Positions 21,427-34,800 of a stretch of 64,000 bases of DNA are shown here, in pieces. Where the stretch lies: positions 571,485 to 635,484 of the forward strand of contig NC_018256.1 of NCBI RefSeq assembly GCF_000227135.1, given 5' to 3'. The position numbers were made by a program, and so were the translations under genes. This DNA comes from Leishmania donovani (lineage: Eukaryota; Euglenozoa; Kinetoplastea; Trypanosomatida; Trypanosomatidae). Below the pieces are notes generated by a model, which was not told where the DNA came from, searched no databases, and was given only the letters and a program-made list of their open reading frames with translations. The number at the start of each line of letters is the position of its first letter. Position 1 is the stretch's first letter.

Positions 21427-24400
21427 TTTCTGTGCGTGCGCCGCCTCTGCTTTTATGCTCAACTGGAGCGTACAAACATGTCTTTGTGGTTAAGTTGCTG
21501 CTTTCTCGTTTGCTCGTTTTCCTTGCGTGCGTTGTGCGCGTGCTTCAACGCACACCAGTTGCAGTGCTCGTCTGTGCGGGTGCTGCTTTGCTTCCTTCTT
21601 GGTCTCTCTCTCTCGTCTGATTCGTTCTGCGCCGGTATGGCCCGATCATTCATCTCCACGCCGCTCTGGTCTCCTCCGCTCCCTCCGCCTATCCTCGAGA
21701 AGCTGATGGCCATGCGCACGAGCGCATACTCAGTCGCACTACACAAGCGAGGTCTATCGCTCTCCTCCTTCCTTTTGTCAACACTTGTTTTTCTAAATAT
21801 TCCCTTTAACATGTTGTCCTCTTTCTCGTCAGTGCTGATCTCGTGCGTCGTTTCTCTTCTCCCTTTCCCTTCCAGGGCCGTATGCACGCGTGCGCGTGTA
21901 AGTGTCTTTGCTGCACTTTATCTCTTTCAGTTCGAAGCCCTTCGCATTTTGTTTAAGACGTGGAGTGTGCTAGAAGAAGATGCCTTGACCCCCTTTTTTG
22001 TTCTCTTGGGCCGCCGTCGAGATGCCTCATAGCGCTCGCTCTTTGTTCCCCGATTCCATGTGCCTAACACGTGCTGGACTGCTTTTTCTTCTCCTTTTCC
22101 GGAGTCAGCTGATACGCTCCCTTTGCCGTGTACTTTCCAGATTTCGAAGGCTGTTGGCGTTAACAGCATCCATCTTGCCGGGGTTGCTCTCAGTTTTCGT
22201 TGCTCCGCCTCGCTGCATCCACCTGCTGCGCGTTCTCTCTCTTCTGAACTACTGCAGAGGCACTCGCGCACACCAGCGACATGCGCACCCCTCCTTGCTA
22301 CTGGAGGCCTTTTCGGACCACCTCCTTTTTTTTGTGCTGTATTTGTATGCTTCTGATTTACTTGGGGCATGCGTATGTGTGTTTATGTCGGCGCTTCTTT
22401 CCTTATACTTGTGCGTGTGCATTTTTTTTTGTGCGTGCCTCTTAATTCGACGCAGTCGCTTTTGGTTGGTTGGCTGGTTGCTGCTCCGCTTATTCCCTTC
22501 GTCGCTGCTTTCAGCGGACCGAGGGCGAAGGGGAGGGGTGCGACTCGAAAGAAAGAAGACACACATGCGTTTCTTTGATGTCTTATTGACTGTTTTCTTT
22601 TTTTTTTGCCGGTTCTTCTCTTGTGTTACTCTCCGTTCTCCATGTGTTTATTTTTTTTTTGTTGGATGCTTTCTTCGGTTGCCCACGGCTGCTTGTACCG
22701 GTCGCGCCCCTCTCTCATCCTCCTCGACGCTTTCCGATCTCTCCCATCCAGGTATTTTATTTTTTCTTTCAGAGCATATTATCCTTTGCTTGCCCCACAG
22801 ACGTTTGATCTTGTCGCTGCTTTCTACTGTCTGCCAGTCTGCATCTTTGGTGCGTTGATGTCTTTGATCTTGTTTGTGTTGTCATGTAGCTGCTCTGCGA
22901 TACCGCCCCCTCTTCGCTTGCTTCCCCATTTTTCATTTAGCTTGTCTGCCACTTTTCGTTGGTGGGTCTTTTCTCTTGATCGCTCGTCACCGGCCTCTCT
23001 CGCTTGGGGCCTTGGTTTGGCTTCTTCCGCCTTCTGGCTTCTATGGTTTGTTCGCGTACGTTTTATTTTTGTTTGCTCTGCGTCACCTTAACAATTCTCC
23101 ATCATCTCTGGCTTATTGGACCCTCTCGCGCGCCTCCTTTTGATGTGAGCATAATACGTGAGCGTGTGTGTCTCTCCTTGGCTTTATCGCTTGTGTGCAT
23201 GCGCGCGTGAGTGTGTTCGTGTTGCTCTGATTGCTCTCTTCCGCTTCATGGGTGCGTTGACTCTGTTGCTTGCGGTCTGTCTCCCCTTCTTTGCTGAATT
23301 CTGGAGTCTCCTCACCGACGCCACCGCAACCGCCGCCGCCGCCATCGCCAACGCTGCCCATCCCCCGTGCTTTGTGTTGACCCTTTCCTCCTTTTGTTGG
23401 AAAGACTGCGTATTGCATTTGTCTCTCCTTTCCTCTCGATTTCGATCGCACTCGTCTTCTTGTTCGCGTCATCCCGGCAGACGCACAGTGCTTTCTTATC
23501 TCCCCCCTCCCTCTCTCTCTCATTTTCTGTTGGCGCAGCTCTGCTCGTCCTGTGAACGGCAAACGATGCCTGCATGCGCCACCTCGCTTGCGTTTTTTTT
23601 TGTTTCGCTCGCTTTGCGGTTGTTGCGTTCAACGATCTTGCGGCCCCTCGGGACTCTTTCTCCTTTCTCTTGTTTCTCCCCGGCGCCTCTTTTGCTCGTG
23701 GTCGATTCTTTTGTTGTTGTTGTTCGTGCGCGCGTGCTTGTGTGTGAAAAGCATCATTGCTTGATGAGAGGCCTGGAAGGCCAGCTTCTGCTGTATGACC
23801 AAAAGCGAAAGACGGATAAAAGGAGTGTGCTGCGTGTGCGGTTGTGTCTGAGAATGTGCCGTGGCGAGTTGTTAGGAAGGCGCAGTCTTACATGGCCAGT
23901 TTTCACGGTCGCTTGTTGCGCTTCACACCGTCGCCGGTGTGAAATCGTGGAGTGATCAACACGCGCACACACACACCTTACAACCCTCGAGAAGACGTTG
24001 AAGGGGGTGTCTCGGCCCTTTCGCCTCTCGTTTTGCGGCCTTCACTCGGGCTTTTTTCTTCGCCGCTGCTCCTTTGCTTTTCCCCTCCGATTGTGCGCCA
24101 TTCGGAAAGAATGGGGAGGAGATAGCGAAGGTCATGACAAGCTTGCGTAGTGCATCACAAGTCCCACCGCCAGGCCGAAAGTGCAACGAAAAACAAAAAA
24201 GGATGCGCAAGACTCCACACACACACACACAAAGAGCAACACTGTGACGGTAAGGTAGATGACGTTGACTAAGAGGGTGGGGACGGCAAGTATATGTAGG
24301 TATATGTGCTCGTAGATGGAGGGCTTTGGGTCGCACCGATTGCTCGTAGCTCTCGTATAATAGACTCTCTGTACCCTTGCACTGTCTGTGTTTGTGTGGT

Positions 24401-25817
24401 TCACAGGTATTTTGGTTGTCAGAGCGCCTCTGTGCGCGTGTGTGTGTGTGTGCTGCTTGTTGGTAAGCTATATATATTTTTCCTTCTAAACAAGTGAAAA
24501 AAAAGCGGTGATAGTGCTGGCAGTAAGCCTCCCTTTCCTTTTTTCATTTTGTTTTCGCTCTGATCATTCCTGTGTGTACGTGTGCGTGTGCGGTTATGTG
24601 CATCTGCGTTTGCACGTAATTATGTTTGTCTCGAAGTGTTATTATTATTTGGTGTTATTGTTTTCTCCCCTCTTTTTCGGCCACGACTGTGGGTTTCGTT
24701 CTCGTTTTCGCCGTTTTTTTTTTTGGGAGGGGGGGCTCGGTGGCGGTGTTTTTGCTTACGAAGGAATGCCAGGAAGAATGCCCACACCAAACATAGGTCG
24801 AAGAGTAAATCCGCAGGAGAAACAAACAAACAAAAAAAAACGAAAACGTCCCTTCCCCCAAAAAGTCGGTCAGGTATTAAGCGACGCTGGCGAGGTGGCG
24901 CACGTGTCAATAGGAGACTCTCTCTTGTAGGGAAGGAGAGAGCGGCAGTGGCCAAAGCAGGCTACTCCTCTATTTTTTTTTTGCGCTCTTGCCACCGGTG
25001 TGAAGTGAGCAGCGGGATGCAGTTGCAGAAACACCTGTTGTGCTCGTGCAGCACTCCAATAATGCAATTCCCCGGCTTCCATTTCTCCCTCCTTCACGAT
25101 CAAGTCATGTCCGTGTGTGGGCGACTGCTCCTGCCATACCCCTTAGCCATTGCCCGCCTTCTGCGTCTTGCTCTGTGGAAAAACATTTTTCGTTCGCCTT
25201 TCCAACCCGACTTCTGACATCTCGTCGTTTTTCTCCCCCTCTCACGCCGATGCACGCACGCACACACATACACATACTCGCGCACATCAACACATCCGTG
25301 CATTAATCACCGGCTGGCCATCACCCCATAATAGACCTTGTGATTCGGCTACCCACATCAAAACGCAACAACATCCATATGTCTTTTTTTTTTGCCATTA
25401 TCTTCGCTCCGCTGCCACTTTTACGGGTAGATTACCTAAAAACCGAAAGCACAAAGACCATAACGCCACTCCCCCCTCCGGAATCTATTCCTGCCTTGCT
25501 CACTCACTCGTGCTCGCTTGTGTATCTTTTTGTTCGTCTTTTTTTTCCCTGTTGCACCCGTCCCCTTCTCCCTCCCTCCAACGATCACAGAGCCGCGGTC
25601 GTGCACTTTGGGATTTGACGGATCTTGAGAAGGCCAAAGAAGCACCAGAACGCAAAAAAAAAAATGCGCGCAACAACAGCACACACCTTCAGCCAGCAAA
25701 CAAAAAGGTCGGAGAAAGGGACGCGGGAATATTAAAGGCTGAATGAAGCCACCCACCCGCATACACATACAAACATGCATCTCTCTCTATATGTATCCAT
25801 ATATCTAGACGTATAAC

Positions 25818-25835
25818 TATATATATATATATATA
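25818..25835. repeat. (TA)9 microsatellite
   Basis: A perfect TA run inside a wider TATA-rich stretch (about 25780-25865) with many short ATAT groups. Confidence 0.9.
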
Positions 25836-28800
25836 AACAGATAGAGATACACATATACAGATAGGCGCGTAAACTAGGACCAACATATCCCTCTCAGACA
25901 CTCGCCCCACACACCTCCCCAGAATGCCCCGACGTTTCTTCCCTTAGCTGTCGTTCACTACGGTGTAGGTGTACCCAGAAACGGTGAATCATGACAAATC
26001 TCTATTCTTCTGTCTAGCAGCTAGTTGGCGAGATCAGCTCCATCCACTGGAACGAAAAAGGAACCAAACAGTTGGCTTCGTCCGAGTGGTGCCCAAAGGG
26101 CTGCTTTGCTATTTTTTTTTGTTTTTTTTTTTTTTTTTTTTGCTAACGTTGGTGAAACGCGCATGTGAACTTCTTTCTCGCCTTCTAAAACGTTTTTCTC
26201 GCACGCTTCAGTCGCGGGGCCGGGTGTTTTTTTTTTCTGCTTATTTGTCTCGTCACGTTCCCACTGCGAAAAAAAAAGTGTCGTGCCCTCTTGTGCTGGG
26301 GGTCTCTGCGGTTTCTTTCGGCCGGCCTCCGGCAGCGTCGCACGAGCGTGCGTTCGTGTGTGTCGGTCGTGATAGCTCCTCCTTTTCCTCTCTCTATGCT
26401 GAGTAGGATGCGAACTGTTTCTGCTGGCTTGCGTGCTAGGTCGAATCAGCTCTACTGCGGCCAACCCCTATCATGTCGGCCACCGGGTGAGAGATGATGG
26501 ATAAGGAAGGGCGAACCCCACACTTGTATAGAATTCATGGAAAAGATAAACAGCGACTTCGTGAGAGAGAAATGCCGATTTCAACTTCTCTTTCCTTATG
26601 ATTTTTAAACTTGTGGGCATCGCCCATAATAGGCTCGATACATGGGGTGGGAACTCCTCCAACACGATGGTCATCCTCTGCCCCCTCTTGCCCCCCTTCT
26701 CTCTCTGGTCTCTTTGATTTCGCACTGCTGAGGATAGAAAATATTCATCTTCGTCTTCTTCCATCTTTCCTGTGCGCCGTTGACGTCGAACACGTCAAAC
26801 GCATCAAACACACACACACACACACGCACACATAAAAGGAAAAGAGCAACAACGCCCTCACCCCCTCTCTCCCCCTTCCCCAAAGAAGAAACACGCGCGG
26901 TACATGCAAAGAAAAAGTGCGAAGGAAAGAACGAGAAGAAAAAACAAACAAGAAGACACACCTCACTCCATTTTTTCTGTCGTTTTGGAGGATTCTCTTG
27001 TTGCTTCTTTCCCCCTCTAGGCGTCTTCCTTCTTTGTTTTGTTGTCGTTGTCACGGGCTTCCTCCTTCCCTCTCTCTGTCTGTCCTCAACACACGCGTTC
27101 TCTTTCTCTCTATCTGGAGTCCTCGGCCACATCAAGAACAGTAATCATACGGACTATTATCTGTCTCCTGCGTGCTTCTCTCTCTGTATATTTTTTGCTT
27201 GTAATTTTCACCTTTTTCTTATTTCTTACTGTTCTTCACTGCTTTTCTTTGCGCCCTCTTGATTTTTATTTTATTTTGTGCTCTTCCGTATTTCGAGACG
27301 CTTCTGTAGGAAGTGGTGCATCGAAACAAAAAAAAAGGAGAAAAGCAACAGCCGCAGGAAAGGAAGAAAGAAAAAGGAAACAACGGCAATCAGAAACGCC
27401 GAAGACGAAGGACAGTAAACATAGCACACTCGCGCAGACTCACGCACGCAAACTCGGATCTTGTGCTACCGCTCCTTCTCTTTCCTTTTTCTCTGTTTCC
27501 CTCTTGCCCAGCCGTTTCGTCGGTGCAAGCTTTTCCGCCCTTTCGTACGGTGCGCATTTTTTTTCGCTTTTCGCTCCGTCTCTGTGCACGCTTGCAGTCA
27601 GGTGTGTAAGAGTTCGAAGGAACGAGAGACTGGCGCACAAGCACAGACACCCCATTTCTCCGCTCTCGGTTGTTTTCTTTGTTGTTGTTCCTCCTCCTCC
27701 TTTTTTTTTTCGTGCCGGGGTTTCGCTGTCTATTGTCTGTCGTCTTCTCTTCCTGCGCTTATTTATTTCTTCTCCCCCTCTCTCTGTGTGCATGTGCATG
27801 AGTGTGTGTGCTCTGCTGTGTTCCCGCTACTTTTTCTTGTATCTCTTCTTCTTTTCCTGTTTTACTGTGTTTTTATTTTTTTTTTGCGGCGTACTGCACA
27901 AACCTTTAGTATTTTTTGCCTTCTTTTTTGCTTTTGCGCCTCTCTTCTCATTTCTGTTTTTCTTTTTCATTTTCGGACTGTTTTATCTCCACTTGTCTTC
28001 TGCGTTTTTTTCCCCCTCTCTCTCTCTGAGAGTGTTGTTGTCCTGTTATATGGGTAGTACTGCTCTTGTCGTTGTTAGCGCGTTCTGCTTGTGTTGGAGT
28101 TTTCAAAACTACAGCGGATAAGAACACCCTAAACCCTCGCATTTCTCTCGAGAAGAACGAGAAAGGAGCGAAAATAAAAAGCTGACTGACAACGCAGAAG
28201 AAGTTCATCTCCACCTCCTAGAAGAAGAAAAAAAAACAAATAATATTCCAAGTGCTTTCGGGCTTCGGCATCACACTCAGCTCCCCGGACGAGACGTGTC
28301 TTATCCTTGTCGTCGCGCTCTTTGTGCACCCAAACCCTTCCCCCCTCGTGTGCTTTTATGTGCTTGCTAGGGAACGAAAAAGCAGGTAGGACAGCACAGA
28401 CGCCTCTTTGCAGCAGCTGCCCTCTTTTTTCTACTTCCGACGTTTTTCTCTAACAAAGGCTTCTCGCATATATGTGCACACGTATTTTTATTCCTGCTTA
28501 TATCCCACTACTTTGATTGTTGCTTGATTGCTCTTCTTCTTCCACTCCTTCGTGCCTTCTCCGTTTCCCCCCTCTCCCTCCTCCTCCTCGCTTGTCGATT
28601 TGTGCTTTTCGTTCTCTCCCCCTCCCTCTCTCAAACCGACCCCCTTCTGGCTTCTTCCACCCGTGTACTCACCTTTGCAGAGTACGTGCGCGTGTCTTGC
28701 TCTGCATGTGCATAACCACACCCTCACTCCCTACTCGAGTGCACACACGTCTGTGTCTCCCCCCAGCCGCGCTTCGCGTGTCACCCATTCTGCCCTTTTG

Positions 28801-29815
28801 GCTTGTCTGTGGCTTTTTCTTTTCTTTTCTCCCCTCTCCCTCATCTCCCTTATTTCTTGTTTTCTGTGTTGTGTCGTTTTCAGCGCCACCCGTTCGCTGT
28901 GCGCAATTTTCTTTGTGTCTCTGCGCGCCCCTCTTGGACTCCACCCTCTTTCTTTCACGTAGCCTGTTTTATCAGCTATTCTTTTTTTTATAGTTTTCGG
29001 GCTTCCTCATTTCGTGTCTGTACGCATCTGCACTTTTTTGTTTCTTTGCGCGTGTGTGTATACGCGCGTGCGTGTGTGTGCTTGTCTTCTCCCCTCTTTT
29101 TTTTCCGTCCTCTGGTGCCTTTTTGTTTTTCCCACTCAAACGTAAGAATTTTTCGAGTGCCTCCTTTTCGTTCCGTCGGACCTTGCGGCTGGCTGTTGTG
29201 CTCCCCTTTTTCTTCGACCCTCTCTTACCCCTACGGCCCCCCTCCGCTGCCGCTCTATATTCTGTGAATTCCCTTTTTTTCTTTCTTGTTTTTGTGAGCG
29301 ACAGGCGCTTTCTCCCTCGCCCCCTCCCTCGCTCCTCTCCCCCCCCCCACACACCGCACAAAGCAACCACCACATCACGTTTCTCTTGTGCGTGTGCGCG
29401 TTTGGTGTTCGCCGTTCCGGACTCGCGCGCGCGCTCTCCCCGCTCGGTTGAGGTTCCAAAGACTACCCCACCATTGATTTATCCATTCGTGCTTTGTTGT
29501 TGTTGCCTGACGGCATTTCCTGTTTTTTTTTTTTCGCGCCTCTGCGTCTGTGTGTGGTGTGGTGTTACGGAAGTTTCTTCTCTCGTTTTTTATTGTTTTG
29601 TGCTTTACTGACCATCTTCCTTTCGAATCTCTTTTTCTCTTGTGTCCGGGTGCTTACTTGTTATTGTTTCTGTCCTTTCTGTCGTGGTGCGCCTCGCCCG
29701 CTCCGAGTTTGCGTTACGGTTTGTGGGTAGATTGTGCGTTTTTTTTTTATTGCTCTTCTGTTCGATCACCTACAACTTGTATCGGCCTGCTGTTCTTCTA
29801 TCTTCCGATCTTTTC

Positions 29816-29817
29816 AG
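29816..29817 (+). promoter_or_regulatory. candidate trans-splice acceptor AG for RRM gene B
   Basis: TTTTCAG follows a pyrimidine-rich stretch (about 29790-29815) and would give a 5' UTR of 36 nt before the ATG at 29854. No other AG lies between it and the ATG. The spliced-leader mechanism is established for kinetoplastids; the exact site is predicted. Confidence 0.4.
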
Positions 29818-29853
29818 CTATCTGTCCACCCACCTCCATCGTCACGCACAATA

Positions 29854-31845
29854 ATGACCCGCCTCAACTCCTCTTGCGTCTCAGTGCAGAGGAACAGGTC
29901 GATTTGCCAGAGTGCTGCTTCGCCTGAAGCGGTGCTGCCGTCCGCTTCCATTCTGCCACCACCTACGAGAGAGGGAGCTTCTGCTGGCGTTGCGTATTCC
30001 CGCAGTGACGAAGGGCGCAGCAACGACAATGTGACCCCACAGACACTGAATGCGGTGAACTCGTTCGTGGCAAGTGGCAAGACGAAGAAGATTGCCTCGA
30101 ACAGCAGCAGGTCCAGTGACTCAAACCTCTACCAACCGCGCGCCGCCGTGCAGAAGAATCAGGCTCCAGCTACGAACACACGTTCCAGCTGTGGCGCGGC
30201 GGCACCGAGGAAAGGCCGCAGCAGACGCGCTTCCACTGCGGCACATGCCACCGCCTCCAACGAGAGCAACCTGCACAACAGCAATCTTTTTATTTGCAAC
30301 TTAGACACGAGGGTGAGCCAGGCAGAACTCGAGACAGCGTTTGCCGAGCACGGCACCATCCTGAGCTCTGCCGTCATGCGCGACATTCACACAGGCGAGA
30401 GTCTCGGCACCGCCTTTGTGCGGATGAGCTCGCACGATGAGGCTCGATGCACGATGGAGGCGATGAACGGCGTACACGTCGGCTCTCGTTCCATCTCTGT
30501 TCAGTGGGCGAGGCGCAGTGAGGGAGGGCCAGTTGGCGAAGCCCGCAAGAAGATCATGAAGCTGTTTGTGCGCAACATTCCCCTCGACTGCACGAAGATG
30601 GATCTAGAGGAGCTGTTTGGGGCGTACGGCAGTGTGCGCCAGGTGACGCTGCACAAGGACACGTCGCCGGTGCAGGATGAGGCGATGGTGCGGCTGATTG
30701 CGTTTGTGATCTACACCGAGGAGGGCGCGGCGGAGCGGGCGGCGCGGGAGGTGCACAACACGAAGCCGTTCGCGTCGTGCAACGGCATCCCCATCATGGT
30801 GAAGCTGGCTGAGGACCTAGCGAAGCACTACCGCGAACACAATCACCAACAACAGCAGCAACAGGGCGACTCGACCCCTACCGCAGCTGCCACCAAGCAG
30901 CGGCACCGGCGCAGCCACAGCCAGCGAAACAGCTTGACCCTTATAGAGAGTAAGAGCCCCAGCCACAAACAGACCATCAGCAGCGGTAACGCCGTCATGG
31001 GCCTGAGCAGCCACACCAGCAGCACCACGCTGAGCATCCACGCTGGTCAATCGGGCGGCGCCGATGCATCGATAGTAGATATGGGTGTTCCCTCTGACGT
31101 CTCGTTCTGCACAAATTACCCCCAGCTCACACCGCCGCAGTGCAACGTGCCACCGGTGAAAACACCGCTGGGCTCGATGACGCCAGCAACGCTTCTGCAG
31201 CAACACAGGATGAGCTGTGTGAGAGGTGCAGCTGCGTCCTCTGCCGCCCCGCTCTCTCCTTCCAACGCTCTTCAGTTTCTGGCGACAGCACCGTCAAACG
31301 CTGGCGGAAGGATGCCAGCGGTCAGTACCCCGACATGTAAAGGCGCGGCGACGGTGCCGTTCGTGGCGGGCTCGCAGCGGCCCTCGTTTATTGATATCCC
31401 CAACAGCCAAGTGGCGCAGAGCTTCTTCTTCAACAGTTCGACACCGCAGCTGTCGCAGTACGCGCCGCCTCAGCAGCAGCATCACCATCTGCAGCTTCCC
31501 CAATTGAGCGAGCTACCCATCAACGCGCCAGTGACGCCCAGGCTCTACCACTTGCCGACAGCTCACGCGGTTCCGGAGCGTCAGGACTCGCGCGCTGCAG
31601 TAGTGCTTCCAAACCCTCGCTGCGAGGCGCTTCCGGTACAGGGCCGCTCTATGGACGATTCGCAGCCCATAGTGGCCTACTCGGGCCCAGGGGAGGAGAG
31701 CGACCTGCGGATTGTCGATACCGCACCGGTAGCGCATCCGGTTTTGCTGCGCCCACAGCCGAACGTTAAAACGGCGCCGCCAAAGCTGCCGCAGACGTAC
31801 CGCCACAACCCCTACATCAGCTGCAGCTTTATTCGCGTGGGCTGA
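29854..31845 (+). CDS. two-RRM RNA-binding protein B
   Basis: This gene encodes 663 aa. The ATG at 29854 follows a good splice acceptor; the open frame upstream of it has no ATG. RRM1 lies at about residues 144-220 (RNP2 LFICNL, RNP1 LGTAFVRM). RRM2 lies at about 236-320 (RNP2 LFVRNI, RNP1 RLIAFVIY). A Q6 run follows RRM2, then a long Ser/Pro/Gln-rich tail ending in YRHNPYISCS and a few more residues. It is the closest paralogue of A: nucleotides 30607-30798 are identical to 15012-15203, and 30538-30591 to 14943-14996, although the rest of the genes are strongly diverged. Likely an mRNA-binding regulator in the cytoplasm or nucleus; no targeting signal was recognised. Confidence 0.9.
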   Translation: MTRLNSSCVSVQRNRSICQSAASPEAVLPSASILPPPTREGASAGVAYSRSDEGRSNDNVTPQTLNAVNSFVASGKTKKIASNSSRSSDSNLYQPRAAVQKNQAPATNTRSSCGAAAPRKGRSRRASTAAHATASNESNLHNSNLFICNLDTRVSQAELETAFAEHGTILSSAVMRDIHTGESLGTAFVRMSSHDEARCTMEAMNGVHVGSRSISVQWARRSEGGPVGEARKKIMKLFVRNIPLDCTKMDLEELFGAYGSVRQVTLHKDTSPVQDEAMVRLIAFVIYTEEGAAERAAREVHNTKPFASCNGIPIMVKLAEDLAKHYREHNHQQQQQQGDSTPTAAATKQRHRRSHSQRNSLTLIESKSPSHKQTISSGNAVMGLSSHTSSTTLSIHAGQSGGADASIVDMGVPSDVSFCTNYPQLTPPQCNVPPVKTPLGSMTPATLLQQHRMSCVRGAAASSAAPLSPSNALQFLATAPSNAGGRMPAVSTPTCKGAATVPFVAGSQRPSFIDIPNSQVAQSFFFNSSTPQLSQYAPPQQQHHHLQLPQLSELPINAPVTPRLYHLPTAHAVPERQDSRAAVVLPNPRCEALPVQGRSMDDSQPIVAYSGPGEESDLRIVDTAPVAHPVLLRPQPNVKTAPPKLPQTYRHNPYISCSFIRVG

Positions 31846-34800
31846 AAAAGGCCCGCTGCTCTCCTGCTCCCTGCCTCTCTCTTTTTGTGTGCCGTACAAA
31901 ACAGGCTTGGTGCCCGCTGCTCCTGGTCGTGCGGAGAGTATCCATCTGTGGCTTTTTTTTTGTATGGCGGTGCAAGTGCGTGTGGTGGCTCTCCTCGACC
32001 TCTCTCTTCTGCTTCGCTATGTTGTGCGCGGGCGTACATTCATCACATGGTGGTGTCTTCAGAGGGGGAGGGAAGGAAGGGCGAGGAGGGAAGACTTGCG
32101 TTCCATTTTCCACACACATGTGACATGTTTTTCTGTCTCGCTGACGCCGCTGCCGCTGTATGCTCTCTCTTACCGTGCACATGCGCGTGTTGCTTTGTGT
32201 GAGTCTGCCGAGCAACAGCAGCAGCAGACGCTTACGCAGCTCTCGCTCGGGCTTTTTTTCTTCAGTCGTTTCCACTTTTTCTGCTGCCACTCGTTTCTCT
32301 CACCCTCCCTCTCCTCAGTGCCTTCATCCCCCCATCCCCACATGCTTGTCTTCCTGTTTCGTTTGCCAGCTGTCTTTGTCTACTTCAATAACATACCCAC
32401 CAGTGCTCTTCTCTTTTTATGCTTTTCTGCATACCTTCCTTCATATTGCGCGCGCGCAAACGAAAACGGCTTTGATTCTGGTTTCGCTTGCTTACATTCT
32501 TGTTGCTCATCACACCATCTTCGTTCCCCCTCCCCCTCCGGCGGGTACTTGATGCGCTCGAGTCAATTTCGATTCTCCTTCCCATACGTGCGTGTCTATG
32601 TCTCTTTTCTTCTCTGCGTGCAATAAAAAAAAGAAAGAATCGTTTTTTTTTACTTCCAGTCGGTGATTGTGCTGTTTCACTTGTAGTGGTTAATAGCCGT
32701 TCAACAGCATCAACTTTCTATCTTTTTCTTTTTTTTTGGGTACGTCTTAGCTGTCAACATATGTATATATTTGTGTGTCTTCTCTCATGTGCGCGACAGC
32801 ACACTTATCCGCCACCCTGTTTCCTTGTCTACTGCAAGCTCCCTAAAAGGCATATGGACGCTTCAAAGAAAAAAGAGATAATCGAGAAGTCGGTGTGCGT
32901 GCGCTGGTGGTATCCATCTGCCACAGGACAAGTGGTCACTGTCCGTCTGCACGGCTGTGTGCGTGTGCGCTCGGGTTTGGATGTGGATGTGCTTTAGTTC
33001 TACCTTTTTTTCCTGCCTCAGCCTCTCATTTCTATGTACGACTGCGTGCATGTGTCGCACGCCCGTCTCCGAGTCCAGGGGCAGCGATTTTGCATGTGCG
33101 CGGCCTCCCTTGTTTTCTTCCTCTCATGTATTTCCTTGTCTTCTTATGTCAATGCTATTTTCCATTTCTCTTCAGCTGTCGCCGTTGGTCTGTCTGCCTC
33201 TCTCTATCTGTGTTGTTTGTGTACGCATACTCGTAACGTTTTCTGAATACGTATTCCTTCCTCTTTACTATTCCCTACAACTTCTGCTGTTTTTCTTCGG
33301 TCCCCCTTTTTTGTTCTTGCGCGTCCCGAAGCGCTGTACTTTCTGCGCTCGGCGGTCTCTTCTTTCTCTCTTTCCGCCACCGCTGCCGAAGTTCGGCGCC
33401 TGCATTGTCTTGCTTCACACGCAGGTGTGTCTGGAATCATTACAAGAGGACGAAACAGGAGGGAACAGAAGCACCCCCTCCCTTTTGTATGGATTTCGCT
33501 TGCTCTTCTTCGTCTCTCAGGAATGCGCATGCTTGTATAATGTTTTTTTTTTTGTTGTGTCGTCTTTGGCTGTGTTCGAGCTTCTCGACGGCGCAGAGCG
33601 AGGCGCTTGCCCCACAGCTGCGTGAGCACCACCAGAGAGACGTGAGGCATCGAAATAGAAGGAAGCACGCAAAACCAAAACAAAAAAACGACGAAAAAAC
33701 AAAAGAGCGAGAGTCGTGTCTCAAACATGGCTGTAATACCACCAAATAGTAAGCGGTATGGTGGAAAAAGAAAAAGCGGAGCGAATGAGCGTCTTTTTTT
33801 TTGTTGTGATGGACAGTCTGCGCCGTAATGCGATGGATTGGAGAGGACGCGGGAGCGAATCCGTTACTCTCTCTTCCTTTTTTTTCGTTTGCATCTCTTC
33901 TTGTCACCTTCTTGTTTAATTGTCCGGTGTCCTTCGGGGTGTTTTTGGTTGGATTTATCGCTATCATTTATGCTCGTTTCCTTCGTCTCTTCGTCGGGAG
34001 CCGCTTCGTCTCTTGGCCTCTCCCGCATGTGCTTCTGCCTCTCCGCTTTAACGAAGCGGAGTTTCGACTCTCTTCTTTTTTTGTTTGCTGCTTGTTGTTG
34101 CTGTTGCTCCAAGCTTCACTTCTCTCGCGTACTTGTGTGTATGGGCGTGCTGCTGGAGTGTTTGTCTTTTCCCTTAAATAGCCGTTTCAAGCATGCGTGA
34201 CTGCTTCTGGGAGACACACTCTCTCTATATCCTTTTTTTGTCATTTCTGTGTGTATGTGTGTGACGCACCCCGTTCGTTTTTGCTTTCGTTTTCGTTACT
34301 TATTTATTATTGCTTTTTGCCCCATCTAAGCAATCGATGGTGTCCCGTCATCTCTTACCACGCTATTTTCATTCTCCTCCTCGCCCCGTTTTTTTTTTTG
34401 GCCTGGGTGTGCTGCTTGCTGTACGTATGTGCGCCTGCGTGGTATTACTGCTTTTATGATTGTTTTTTTTTGTTGTTCTTTTTGTACCTGCATGCATGTA
34501 TGGGTGCCCCCACGTCTACCCCCTCCCCTCCCCTCGAAGAAAGACAGTCACAACAACGAACCCCTAGGCCCGCGCGCGCACACATGCACAAGTACCGAGC
34601 CTCTTTTTTTTACTCAGCTGGCTTGCTTTTAACCCTTGAAAACGATATCTGTCACGGCAGAGAGAGGACAAAAAAATAACTTGTACGTTCCTATCGCTCT
34701 CCTCGTGTATTGGTCTCATTTTCGTGTCTTGCTTCTCTTTTATAGTTGAGGTGACCATTCGTTCGCTGCATCCTTTCTATGTGTTTGTGTGCGATGGGTG

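Larger units (their letters stand above)
19146..29815. other. 10.7-kb gene-free interval upstream of RRM gene B
   Basis: No supported gene on either strand. The + strand is dominated by T/C tracts, punctuated by A-rich blocks (about 20380-20450, 24810-24860, 25640-25710, 26890-26960, 27320-27420 and 28150-28240) and microsatellites (TA at 21409-21426 and 25818-25835, CA near 24219 and 26811). Open frames of up to 360 codons, such as 27039-28121, are low-complexity Phe/Ser/Leu/Cys/Arg. It may hold the 3' UTR of A and the 5' flank of B, or unannotated non-coding transcripts. Confidence 0.6.

Noticed and set aside
27039..28121. 360-codon open frame on the + strand
   Set aside because: Low-complexity pyrimidine translation; no ATG-linked coding signal.
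28127..28136. CCCTAAACCC, telomere-like
   Set aside because: Only one and a half units, no array; similar single hits (near 62637) are expected by chance.
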